A stretch of DNA of 9,259 nt from Candidatus Dormiibacterota bacterium (GTDB taxonomy: Bacteria; Chloroflexota; Dormibacteria; Dormibacterales; Dormibacteraceae). How positions within the stretch are numbered: the first letter of the stretch is position 1; each line of letters opens with the position of its first letter. The stretch is taken from NCBI GenBank assembly GCA_955652585.1, contig CATPBF010000189.1:1-9259 (forward strand). Reading direction: 5' to 3'. Below the pieces are notes generated by a model. It did no database searches. It was not told the DNA's origin and saw only the letters and a list, made by a program, of their open reading frames with translations. Position numbers and translations under genes: made by a program. Shown here piece by piece: positions 1 through 7,126 of this stretch.

Positions 1-1815
1 GTGCATATAGAGCGGATTGCCGACGGCGCGCGCGACCGGAGCGTGAAGGGCCCCGTATCCGATCCCGGTGAGCGCGAGGCTCAGGGCCGCAACCACAGTC
101 CAGGCCAGCCGGCGCGCCGGGCGCGCGGGAGGCCGGGCGCTCGCGTACGACGGCTCGGGCACGCGGCGGCGACGTTCCAGCGGGCCGAGCCAGCGACGCA
201 GCCACCTGAGGCGCCGCAGGCGCTGCACCGGATCGGTCACGCGCCCGGTTTTGGGCGTGCGGTACCACGGCCCCTCGTCCTTCTCCAGCAGTCCCTTCAA
301 GGCAGCGTAGGCCTGGAACGGAACGAGCAGGAAGGACGTTGCCAGCGCTCCGACGACTCCGACGAAGTCCTTGGCGGGCGCGCCCTCCAGGAGAAGGCCC
401 GCAAAGTTCATCAACGGCAAAGAGATCAGGTTGCTGAGAAGGAGAGACCAACCGAGGGTCGCCGTCCACTCTGGTATGTGGGCGTGAAGCCCGATCTCCG
501 CGACCAGCCAGGCGGTGCTCCCAACGATGAACAGGAGAGCCTGCAGGTAGTAGGTGGAGTAAAAGAGGAAACCCACCTTCTCGACCAACCCGATGCGCCG
601 CGAGCCAAGGATCGCCGTGAACGATCGGCGGACGTTGTACGTGTGCCCCTCGGCCCATCGCATGCGCTGGCGGGCGAGCCGCCCGAAAGTCGCTACGCAC
701 TCGGCGGGCGACTCCGCGTACGGCGTGTAGACGACCTTGTAGCCGCGCGCATACAGCCTCAGTGTCAGCTCCCAGTCTTCGGTCAGGCTGCGGCCCCAGC
801 CCAGCTCGCGCAGGAGATTGGCGCGGATCATGAACGCGGTCCCGGCGACCATCTTCAGCGAGCCCATGAACTCCTGGAACGGACGCTCGACCATGTAGCT
901 GCCCGCGTACTCGGCACGCACCGCCTCGGTGAGCCAGCTCTCGCTCTTGTTGAGGACGTGCCATTGGTAGCTCTGCACGGCGGCTACTTCGGGGCGCGGC
1001 TGCGGCGTGGCTTCCGGCTGATGGCCGTTGCCGTCGATCTTGAAAAAATGCGGCAAGTAGGTCTGGATCGAGTCGGGGAAGGGCACCACGTCCGCATCCC
1101 ACACGATCACGAACTCGGCGCGGGGGTCGGTGTGCAGGAGGGCAATGCTGAGAGCGCCGCCCTTGAACCCATCGCGGTTCGTGCGATGAACCAACTTGAA
1201 GCCGGGTCGCCCCTTCCACGCCTCGAGGATCTGAGTGGTCTCGTCGGTCGAGTCGTCGACGACGATGACCTCGTAGTTTCCGTACTCCAGCGCGGCGCAG
1301 CCCTCGAGCAGCCGGCCAATGACGCGCTTTTCGTTGTAGGTCGCGATGTGGATGGACACGAACGGCTCATAGCCGAGGTTGAAGTGGCCATTGCCGTTCC
1401 CGTTGCCGTTCCCGTTGTGATAACCGTTGCCGTTCCGGCGGCGCAGGAATCGCATGAGGCCCTGAGGGTGGCCGTTGCCGTTTGCGTGCCCGTTGCCGTT
1501 GGCATGGCCGTTGCCGCGCGAAAGGAGCATCGACGAGATCAGCATCGCCACCGTGGCGAGGTAGTACTTGACCGAGTAGACGAAGAAGAGCGCGCCAAAA
1601 CCAAGCGCGACCAGGGACATGGCGACGCCGAGCGTCTCCCCGCCCTGAAATCCGTGGCCGATGGCGACCACGGCTCCGCGCGCAAGGGCCGCGAACGGGA
1701 GGGCTGCGATGACCACCGCGGCGACGACGAACAAGCCGATGAAGAAGTCGAGGATGCGGGAGCGACCTGGGGCCGGCCTGGGAGGTGAGGTGGGGGGAGC
1801 CTGGGCAGTGTCCAT
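1..1815 (-). CDS. Membrane-bound processive-type family 2 glycosyltransferase (partial, 3' end missing)
   Basis: The reading frame is open for 605 codons from ATG at 1815 to the window edge, so the C-terminus is missing. It probably polymerises or transfers sugars from a nucleotide-sugar donor at the inner face of the membrane, for a cell-surface or exopolysaccharide. Two hydrophobic stretches (about residues 21-45 and 62-97) precede an Asn-Gly-rich linker (100-144). A GT-A catalytic domain follows, with VSIHIATYNE (153-162), the Asp pair in VIVVDDSTDE (184-192), the DAD metal-binding motif in VWDADVVP (238-245), TEDWEL (345-350), and QRMRW (383-387). The last matches the QxxRW motif of cellulose-synthase-like processive enzymes. 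Further hydrophobic segments lie near 413-440, 453-478, 484-505 and 570-590, with a basic Arg-rich stretch between the last two. ATG 1815 is the first ATG after an in-frame stop; a purine-rich AGGGCGGG lies just upstream. Polymer and donor cannot be told from sequence; glucan or mannan synthase-like activity is possible. Confidence 0.9.
   Translation of the reverse strand, partial: MDTAQAPPTSPPRPAPGRSRILDFFIGLFVVAAVVIAALPFAALARGAVVAIGHGFQGGETLGVAMSLVALGFGALFFVYSVKYYLATVAMLISSMLLSRGNGHANGNGHANGNGHPQGLMRFLRRRNGNGYHNGNGNGNGNGHFNLGYEPFVSIHIATYNEKRVIGRLLEGCAALEYGNYEVIVVDDSTDETTQILEAWKGRPGFKLVHRTNRDGFKGGALSIALLHTDPRAEFVIVWDADVVPFPDSIQTYLPHFFKIDGNGHQPEATPQPRPEVAAVQSYQWHVLNKSESWLTEAVRAEYAGSYMVERPFQEFMGSLKMVAGTAFMIRANLLRELGWGRSLTEDWELTLRLYARGYKVVYTPYAESPAECVATFGRLARQRMRWAEGHTYNVRRSFTAILGSRRIGLVEKVGFLFYSTYYLQALLFIVGSTAWLVAEIGLHAHIPEWTATLGWSLLLSNLISLPLMNFAGLLLEGAPAKDFVGVVGALATSFLLVPFQAYAALKGLLEKDEGPWYRTPKTGRVTDPVQRLRRLRWLRRWLGPLERRRRVPEPSYASARPPARPARRLAWTVVAALSLALTGIGYGALHAPVARAVGNPLYMH
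1384..1518 (-). repeat. In-frame Asn-Gly/His coding repeat in the glycosyltransferase
   Basis: On the coding (minus) strand this stretch is built from AACGGC/AACGGG hexamers. They encode residues 100-144: three GNGH-type units about 18 bp apart (GNGHAN, GNGHAN, GNGHPQ), a basic spacer with three arginines, then a second block ending in five NG dipeptides and a His. It lies between the N-terminal membrane segments and the catalytic domain, so it probably acts as a flexible cytoplasmic linker. The hexamers keep the reading frame, so copy-number change would alter linker length without breaking the gene. Confidence 0.85.
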
Positions 1816-1962
1816 CAGCGGCCCGCCCTGCAGCCCAAGAATGTGAGTGCGTGCTGTGTCATCTTGCTACATCTGCTATTGGGTGATCTCGGCACCGAAC
1901 GGTAACACAAGGGCCCCCATTTCCAATACGAATCGCTCTTGATTACCTAGACTTTTGGGGCC
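1816..1962. promoter_or_regulatory. Divergent intergenic region (candidate promoters)
   Basis: These 147 bp separate the minus-strand glycosyltransferase from the plus-strand small protein, so promoters for both are expected here. The stretch is visibly richer in A/T than its surroundings. A TAGACT box at 1948-1953 ends 9 bp before the GTG at 1963, a spacing compatible with a leaderless transcript, but I see no convincing -35 partner. For the minus strand, TTGGAA (1926 to 1921) with TACCGT about 16 bp further on is a weak sigma-70-like pair. A short inverted repeat ACCG-AA-CGGT sits at 1894-1903. None of these is strong alone. Confidence 0.35.
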
Positions 1963-2334
1963 GTGGACAGCGAATCGATCCTGCTTCACCAGGTCCACCC
2001 CGTGAAGCTCGCCTTCGACATCGGCGCTTCGGTCGTGTCGAATGCCCTGCTCTGGCAGCACCGGCTCGCAGCCGGCATCGTTTCCCGCTACCTGTTGCCG
2101 GTCCTGGGCTCAGCCCTGGTCCTCCGGTTTGCCGATGTGGAGAGCCTTCGGGATACCCCTCGTGGCCGGTACGTGCTCGAGCACATGCCGCCGGCGTCGA
2201 CGGCGCTCCGGCTGGGGGGCGACACCCTCATGGCCGCGGGGGCGTGGCGCCGCAAGCCTTCCTGGGTGCTGGCGGGCGCCCTGATGGTCGCCGCCGGCTG
2301 GTCGCATGGTCTTTACTCGCGCCCCTCTCCCTAG
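1963..2334 (+). CDS. Small uncharacterised protein, probably membrane-associated
   Basis: This 123-residue protein starts at GTG 1963; there is no clear Shine-Dalgarno site, only GGGG very close to the start. I do not recognise a named family and assign no function. Visible features are an N-terminal LLHQVHPVKLAFDIG segment, hydrophobic stretches at about residues 16-31, 36-55 and 101-113, and a conserved-looking centre, RFADVESLRDTPRGRYVLEH (55-74), that is charged and likely exposed. The pattern suggests two or three membrane-embedded helices. Third codon positions are G/C-rich like the neighbours, which supports real coding. The last residues (about SRPSP) and the TAG stop lie in or at the edge of a hairpin repeat, so the original C-terminus may have been different. 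It lies 121 bp upstream of tkt in the same orientation and could share a transcript with it, but nothing in it suggests a role in sugar metabolism. Confidence 0.65.
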   Translation: MDSESILLHQVHPVKLAFDIGASVVSNALLWQHRLAAGIVSRYLLPVLGSALVLRFADVESLRDTPRGRYVLEHMPPASTALRLGGDTLMAAGAWRRKPSWVLAGALMVAAGWSHGLYSRPSP

Positions 2335-2361
2335 CCCTCTCCCCTCGAAGGGAGAGGGGAT
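2320..2361 (+). repeat. Dispersed hairpin repeat, copy 1
   Basis: A 42-bp element contains a perfect 9-bp stem (CCCTCTCCC at 2335-2343 with GGGAGAGGG at 2350-2358) and a 6-nt loop, preceded by an extra C-rich half-copy. A second copy in opposite orientation lies at 7127-7168. The pattern CTCTCCCnnAnCCCTCTCCC followed by a GGGAGAGGG arm resembles a widespread class of REP-like intergenic repeats that are often mis-annotated as proteins. No T-tract follows the stem, so it is not a canonical intrinsic terminator, although it could pause or partly stop transcription or stabilise mRNA ends. Confidence 0.8.
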
Positions 2362-2404
2362 TCTCACAGACCGATAGACTTAGAGGCGAATACACGCCGG
2401 GGGA

Positions 2405-2425
2405 CCCGCGAAGTTGCGTCGCGGG
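2405..2425 (+). other. Possible leader hairpin upstream of tkt
   Basis: CCCGCG (2405-2410) can pair with CGCGGG (2420-2425) across a 9-nt loop in the untranslated leader of tkt. It is followed 5 bp later by the perfect palindrome at 2431-2444. In GC-rich DNA a 6-bp stem can arise by chance, so a regulatory role is only a possibility. No T-tract follows it. Confidence 0.3.
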
Positions 2426-2430
2426 ACGTG

Positions 2431-2444
2431 CCACTCGCGAGTGG
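2431..2444. promoter_or_regulatory. Perfect 14-bp palindrome next to the tkt ribosome binding site
   Basis: CCACTCGCGAGTGG is exactly self-complementary. In RNA it forms a 5-bp stem with a CGCG loop and can be extended outward by a G-U and a U-A pair. It ends two bases before the AGGGAG Shine-Dalgarno sequence of tkt. It could be a repressor operator or an RNA hairpin that modulates access to the ribosome binding site. No known regulator is recognised from the motif. Confidence 0.45.
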
Positions 2445-2445
2445 T

Positions 2446-2451
2446 AGGGAG
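2446..2451 (+). promoter_or_regulatory. Shine-Dalgarno site of tkt
   Basis: AGGGAG lies 4 bp before ATG 2456. This decides the start over an in-frame TTG at 2414, which would add 14 residues with no resemblance to transketolases and would place the palindrome at 2431-2444 inside the coding region. Confidence 0.75.
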
Positions 2452-2455
2452 TGAG

Positions 2456-4324
2456 ATGACCGTCACCACCGAGGCGCTTGCCACCACCGATCTCGAATTC
2501 GCGCGCCAGCTGGGGCAGCAGCTGCGGGTCGACTCCATCCGCTGCAGCACCGCCGCCGGCTCGGGGCATCCGACGTCGTCGATGTCCGCGGCCGATCTCA
2601 TCGCGGTCCTGGTGACCCGATATCTCCAATACGACTGGAACAAGCCGAAGGACCCCAACAACGACCACCTGATCTTCTCGAAGGGCCACGCCTCCCCGCT
2701 CGTTTACGCGATGTTCAAGGCGGTCGGCGCGATCACCGACACCGAGCTGATGACCTACCGCAAGTTCGGGTCACGCCTCCAGGGCCACCCGACGCCGGCG
2801 ATCCCGTGGGTGGACGTCGCCACCGGCTCGCTGGGCCAGGGGCTGCCCATCTCGGTCGGCATCGCGTTGGCCGGGCAGAAGCTCGACAAGCTCCCCTACC
2901 ACGTGTGGGTGCTTTGCGGAGACTCGGAGCTCGCCGAGGGCTCGATCTGGGAGGCGTTCGACAAGTCCGGCTTCTACCAGCTGGCCAATCTGACCGCCAT
3001 CCTCGACATCAACCGGCTCGGCCAGCGCGGCGAGACGGAGTACGGCTGGACGCTCGACACCTACCGCCGCCGCGTGGAGGCGTTCGGCTGCTTCCCGATC
3101 GTCATCGACGGCCACGACGTCACCGCCATCGATCGCGCCTACGGAACCGCGCTGTCGGCGACGGGCAAGCCGACCGTCATCATCGCCAAGACCATCAAGG
3201 GCAAGGGCTTCTCGGAGATCGAGAACAAGGACGGCTGGCATGGGAAGGCGCTCCCGCCAGACATGGCCGAGCGGGCGATCAAAGAGCTCGGCGGGATCCG
3301 CCACCTCAAGGTCAAGACCGCCAAGCCCGAGTCGGGGTCGCCTGCGATCAAGCACACCGAGGTCATGGTCACGCTGCCCACCTATCAGAAGGAAGACAAG
3401 GTCGCCACCCGCAAGGCGTACGGCGACGCGCTGCTCGCGCTGGGGGCGATCCCGGACGTCATCGTGATGGATGCCGAGGTGTCCAACTCCACCCACGCGG
3501 ACGAGTTCGCCAAGGCGTTCCCGGATCGGTTCTTCGAGATCTACATCGCCGAGCAGCAGCTCATATCGACCGCGGTCGGCATGAGCGTCCGCGGCTACCG
3601 GCCGTTTGCTTCGACCTTTGCCGCCTTCTTCGCGCGCGCCTACGACTTCATCCGGATGGCCGGCATCTCGGAGGCGAACATCAGGCTCGTGGGCTCGCAC
3701 GCAGGCGTCGAGATCGGACAGGACGGCCCGTCGCAGATGGCGCTCGAAGACCTGGCGGCGATGCGCGCGATCCATACCTCGACGGTGCTGTACCCGAGCG
3801 ATCCCAACCAGACCGCCAAGCTCACCCGGCTGATGGCTGATGAGAATGGCATCGTCTACATGCGCACCACGCGCGGCGCCTATCCCACCATCTACGGGCC
3901 GAACGAGACCTTCAAGATCGGTGGCTCCAAGGTCGTGCGCTCGAGCCCGAAGGACCGGGTCACCCTCATCGGCGCGGGAGTCACGCTGCACAACTGCCTC
4001 GCGGCGGCGGACACGCTCGCGCAGAAGAAGATCGCCGCCCGAGTGATCGACCTCTACTCGGTGAAGCCGGTGGACCTGAAGACTCTGCGCGAAGCGGCGC
4101 GCGCCACCAAGGGCAGGTTCGTCATCGTCGAAGACCATTACCCGGAGGGCGGGCTAGGCGCGGCGGTCCTCGAGGCGTTCGCAGCCGAAGACAGCCTGCA
4201 TGTGGCCCACCTGGCCGTGAGGGGCCTGCCGACCTCGGGCAAACCCGAAGAGCTCATGAACGCGGCCGGGATCTCGGCCCGCCACATCGTGGCGGCCGCG
4301 ACCAAGCTGCTGGCCGCCAAGTAG
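2456..4324 (+). CDS. tkt: Transketolase (animal-like, about 620-residue type)
   Basis: This thiamine diphosphate enzyme moves two-carbon units between ketose and aldose phosphates in the non-oxidative pentose phosphate pathway. The 622-residue protein resembles the human-type enzyme (about 623 residues) more than the longer E. coli type. In the N-terminal half are TAAGSGHPTS (32-41), FSKGHASP (74-81), DVATGSLGQGL (120-130), the cofactor/Mg region GDSELAEGS (155-163) to ILDINRLGQ (182-190), and KDGWHGK (258-264). The Pyr domain carries the catalytic glutamate in YIAEQQ (E366, the same number as in human TKT), FASTFAAFF (384-392), GSHAGVEIGQDGPSQMALEDL (413-433) and YPSD (446-449). The C-terminal domain contains VTLIGAGVTLH (502-512) and VEDHYPEGG (558-566). 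The usual GDG is GDS here, which I regard as a tolerated variant. It is the first gene of the tkt/tal-pgi/gnd/zwf cluster, and its stop is 3 bp before the next start. Confidence 0.96.
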   Translation: MTVTTEALATTDLEFARQLGQQLRVDSIRCSTAAGSGHPTSSMSAADLIAVLVTRYLQYDWNKPKDPNNDHLIFSKGHASPLVYAMFKAVGAITDTELMTYRKFGSRLQGHPTPAIPWVDVATGSLGQGLPISVGIALAGQKLDKLPYHVWVLCGDSELAEGSIWEAFDKSGFYQLANLTAILDINRLGQRGETEYGWTLDTYRRRVEAFGCFPIVIDGHDVTAIDRAYGTALSATGKPTVIIAKTIKGKGFSEIENKDGWHGKALPPDMAERAIKELGGIRHLKVKTAKPESGSPAIKHTEVMVTLPTYQKEDKVATRKAYGDALLALGAIPDVIVMDAEVSNSTHADEFAKAFPDRFFEIYIAEQQLISTAVGMSVRGYRPFASTFAAFFARAYDFIRMAGISEANIRLVGSHAGVEIGQDGPSQMALEDLAAMRAIHTSTVLYPSDPNQTAKLTRLMADENGIVYMRTTRGAYPTIYGPNETFKIGGSKVVRSSPKDRVTLIGAGVTLHNCLAAADTLAQKKIAARVIDLYSVKPVDLKTLREAARATKGRFVIVEDHYPEGGLGAAVLEAFAAEDSLHVAHLAVRGLPTSGKPEELMNAAGISARHIVAAATKLLAAK

Positions 4325-4327
4325 TAC

Positions 4328-7126
4328 ATGGCTACGGCGGTGCGCATCCCGGCGCCGGTCAAAGAGCTCAAGCGCCTCGGCCAGTCCCTGTGGCTCGACA
4401 ACATCCGCCGCCAGCTGATCACCTCTGGCGAGCTGGCCCGCCTGCGAGACGAAGGCGTCAGCGGAGTCACGTCGAACCCGACCATCTTCGAGAAGGCGGT
4501 CAGCGGCTCCAACGACTACGACGAGGCCATGGTCCAGCTCGTGAGGACGGGTCACAAGCCGGAGCAGATTCTGTGGGAGCTGATGGTCGAGGACGTTTCA
4601 GCCGCGGCGGACGTCTTCCGTCCTGTCCACGACCGCACGAAAGGACACGACGGATACGTCAGCATCGAGGTCTCGCCGACGGTGGCGAACAGCACGCGGC
4701 GCACGATCGCCTACGCCGAGGACCTGCGCGCTCGGTGCCACAGGCCAAACGTGATGGTGAAGATCCCCGCCACCAAGGAAGGCATACCCGCCATCTATGA
4801 CCAGATCGCCAAGGGCCACAACATCAACATCACGCTCATCTTCTCGGTCGACCGTTATGGCGAGGTGATCGAGGCCTACCTGTCTGGTCTGGAGAAATTG
4901 CACAAGCAGGGCGGGGACCTGCGCAAAGTCGCCAGCGTCGCCAGCTTTTTCGTCAGCCGGCTGGACACCAAGATCGACAAGATCCTGGCCCAGAAGATCG
5001 AGCTGAGCACAGATCCAGCGCAAAAGCGCGCGCTGGAGCGGCTGTATGGAAAGGCCGCGATCGCGAATTCCAAGCTGGCCTACGAACGGTTCCGCCATCA
5101 GTTCAGCGGTCCGCGTTGGGACAAGCTGAAGAAGGTAGGCGCGCAGCTGCAGCGCCCCCTTTGGGCGAGCACGTCGACCAAGGATCCACGCTATCCCGAC
5201 ACCTACTACGTCGAGGAGCTCATCGGTCCCGACACGGTCGACACGATCCCGCCGGCGACCCTGGCGGCGTTCCGGGAGCACGGCGAGGCGAGGCGAAGCA
5301 TCGATGAGAACATCGAGCTGGCCAAGCGCCAGCTGAAGCAGCTCGCCGACATCGGCGTCGACCTCGACCAGGTCACCCGGGAGCTCGAGGTCGAGGGGGT
5401 CGAGTCGTTCACCAAATCGTTCGAGAGCCTCGTGGCGACCATCAAGAAAGAAAGCCAGAACATCAAGAGCGGCAAGGGCCCGCGGCAGTGGTACAGCCTC
5501 GGCGCCTTTCAGCCCAACGTGGATTCGCGGGTGGCGCAGCTTCAGAAGGCTGACGCGCCCCGACGTTTGTGGGCCAAGGACTCGACGCTCTGGACCTCGG
5601 ACCCAGCCAAGCGCGAGGAGATCCGCGATCGCCTTGGCTGGTTGAACGTGGCCGAGAAGATGCTCGAGCACGCGCCCGAGCTTCGACAGCTCGCCACCGA
5701 CGGCCGCGCCTACTCCGATGTCGTCCTCCTGGGCATGGGCGGCTCGAGCCTGTGCCCCGACGTGTTGAGGAACACGTTCGGCCCAGTCCGCGGACATCCG
5801 CGGCTACATGTGCTCGACACCACCGACCCGGCCACGATCCTGGCCGTGCGCCAGCGCATCCGCATCCAGGACACGCTGTTCATCGTCGCGTCGAAGTCGG
5901 GTGAGACGACCGAGACGCTGTCGCACTTCGCCTACTTCTGGGAGGAGGTGCGTGGCGACGGCAAGGACGGAATGGCGGGACGGCACTTTGCCGCCATCAC
6001 CGATCCTGGCTCTGGGCTGGACAAGCTGGCCAAGGACCACGGCTTCCGCTGGATCTTTCGCAACCCACCGGACATCGGCGGCCGCTATTCGGCCTTGAGC
6101 TATTTCGGGCTCGTGCCCGGAGCGCTCATGGGCGTGGACGTGACCGAGATGCTCGAGCGAGCGGTGGAGATGGCGCATTCGTGCGCCGACTCCGTGCCTG
6201 CCGAGGACAACCCGGGCGTCTGGCTGGGCGGGGTCATGGGCGAGCTCGCGCTGCAGGGCCGCAACAAGCTGACGCTCATCGCGTCGCCCAGGATCGCGAC
6301 CTTCGGCTACTGGGTGGAGCAGCTCATCGCCGAGAGCACGGGCAAGCAGGGCAAGGGCATAGTGCCCGTGGAAGGCGAACCGCTGGGCAAGCCCTCCGTG
6401 TATGGCGATGACCGGCTGTTCGTATACATCCGCATGGACGCCGATCCGCCCAACAAGACGGTGCAGGCGCTCGAGAAGGCAGGCCAGCCGGTGGTCACCC
6501 TGACCCTGCGCGACAAGCTGGACCTCGGCGGCGAGTTCCTGCGCTGGGAGATCGCGACCGCGATCGCCGGGTCGGTCCTCGGCATCGATGCCTTCGACCA
6601 GCCCAACGTGCAGGAGTCGAAGGACAACACCAAGAAGGTCCTCGCCAAGTACCGCGCCAGCGGCAAGCTCCCGAAGGCAGAGTCCGTGCCGGCTGCCAAG
6701 TCTCGAGCCGGCTTGAAAGCGCTGCTCGGCCAGGCCAAGCATGGGGCCTACTTCGCGATCATGGCCTACACCACTCGCACGACCGCATCGCAGGCCGCCA
6801 TCGCCTCGATCCGAACCTCGGTGCGCGACGCGACTCATTACGCCACCACCGCGGGCTACGGGCCTCGCTTCCTCCACTCGACCGGACAGCTGCACAAGGG
6901 CGGCCCCAAGGTCGGCCTCTTCCTGCAAATCGTCCAGGACGACACCAAGGACGTGCCCATCCCCGGCCAGCCGTTTACGTTCTCGATCCTCAAGCAAGCG
7001 CAGTCCCTGGGCGACCTGGAGTCGCTGACATCGCGCCGGCTCCCGGTGCTGCGGGTGACGCTCGGCAAAGAGGCGGCGGCCGGATGGAAGGCGCTGGCGG
7101 CGGCGGTCAGATCGGCAGTCAAATAG
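4328..7126 (+). CDS. tal-pgi: Bifunctional transaldolase / glucose-6-phosphate isomerase
   Basis: A single 932-residue chain joins two cytosolic enzymes. Transaldolase moves dihydroxyacetone between sugar phosphates and releases fructose-6-phosphate; the isomerase domain converts that to glucose-6-phosphate. Transaldolase part (about 12-375): LWLDNI with the catalytic Asp (D24), GVTSNPTIFEKA (46-57), and VMVKIPATKEG with the Schiff-base lysine K145. Isomerase part (about 410-790): LLGMGGSSLCPDV (467-479), phosphate-binding SKSGETTET (522-530), IGGRYSALSYFGL (583-595), ESTGK with the probable catalytic Glu (E669), and FDQPNVQESK (756-765), matching the second isomerase signature with Gln where single-domain enzymes have Glu. 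Residues 800-932, including YGPRFLHSTGQLHKGGP (844-860), form the C-terminal extension I associate with these fusions. Length is near the usual 940-950. The start is 3 bp after the tkt stop without a clear Shine-Dalgarno site, suggesting translational coupling. It supplies glucose-6-phosphate to zwf of the same cluster. Confidence 0.95.
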   Translation: MATAVRIPAPVKELKRLGQSLWLDNIRRQLITSGELARLRDEGVSGVTSNPTIFEKAVSGSNDYDEAMVQLVRTGHKPEQILWELMVEDVSAAADVFRPVHDRTKGHDGYVSIEVSPTVANSTRRTIAYAEDLRARCHRPNVMVKIPATKEGIPAIYDQIAKGHNINITLIFSVDRYGEVIEAYLSGLEKLHKQGGDLRKVASVASFFVSRLDTKIDKILAQKIELSTDPAQKRALERLYGKAAIANSKLAYERFRHQFSGPRWDKLKKVGAQLQRPLWASTSTKDPRYPDTYYVEELIGPDTVDTIPPATLAAFREHGEARRSIDENIELAKRQLKQLADIGVDLDQVTRELEVEGVESFTKSFESLVATIKKESQNIKSGKGPRQWYSLGAFQPNVDSRVAQLQKADAPRRLWAKDSTLWTSDPAKREEIRDRLGWLNVAEKMLEHAPELRQLATDGRAYSDVVLLGMGGSSLCPDVLRNTFGPVRGHPRLHVLDTTDPATILAVRQRIRIQDTLFIVASKSGETTETLSHFAYFWEEVRGDGKDGMAGRHFAAITDPGSGLDKLAKDHGFRWIFRNPPDIGGRYSALSYFGLVPGALMGVDVTEMLERAVEMAHSCADSVPAEDNPGVWLGGVMGELALQGRNKLTLIASPRIATFGYWVEQLIAESTGKQGKGIVPVEGEPLGKPSVYGDDRLFVYIRMDADPPNKTVQALEKAGQPVVTLTLRDKLDLGGEFLRWEIATAIAGSVLGIDAFDQPNVQESKDNTKKVLAKYRASGKLPKAESVPAAKSRAGLKALLGQAKHGAYFAIMAYTTRTTASQAAIASIRTSVRDATHYATTAGYGPRFLHSTGQLHKGGPKVGLFLQIVQDDTKDVPIPGQPFTFSILKQAQSLGDLESLTSRRLPVLRVTLGKEAAAGWKALAAAVRSAVK

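Noticed and set aside
1..1788. Long plus-strand reading frame opposite the glycosyltransferase
   Set aside because: Its translation has no recognisable domain and is rich in Arg, Val and Asp. The minus strand encodes a clear glycosyltransferase with all motifs over the same bases, and long antisense frames are expected in GC-rich DNA.
1864..1892. Sigma-70 promoter starting with TTGCTA in the divergent region
   Set aside because: No -10-like hexamer is found at 16-18 bp spacing (TCTCGG at the expected place).
2335..2358. Intrinsic terminator before tkt
   Set aside because: The stem is strong but no T-tract follows, and a second inverted copy exists in the window, so a dispersed repeat explains it better.
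2228..2689. Minus-strand frame across the repeat and tkt start
   Set aside because: It contains the familiar false peptide from the CCCTCTCCC repeat (NPLSLRGERARERG) and overlaps two plus-strand genes.
2771..4138. 455-codon minus-strand frame opposite tkt
   Set aside because: It is antisense to an unmistakable transketolase, has an Arg/Asp/Val-biased composition typical of antisense frames, and shows no domain.
4598..5797. 399-codon minus-strand frame opposite tal-pgi
   Set aside because: It is antisense to the conserved transaldolase region with no motif of its own.
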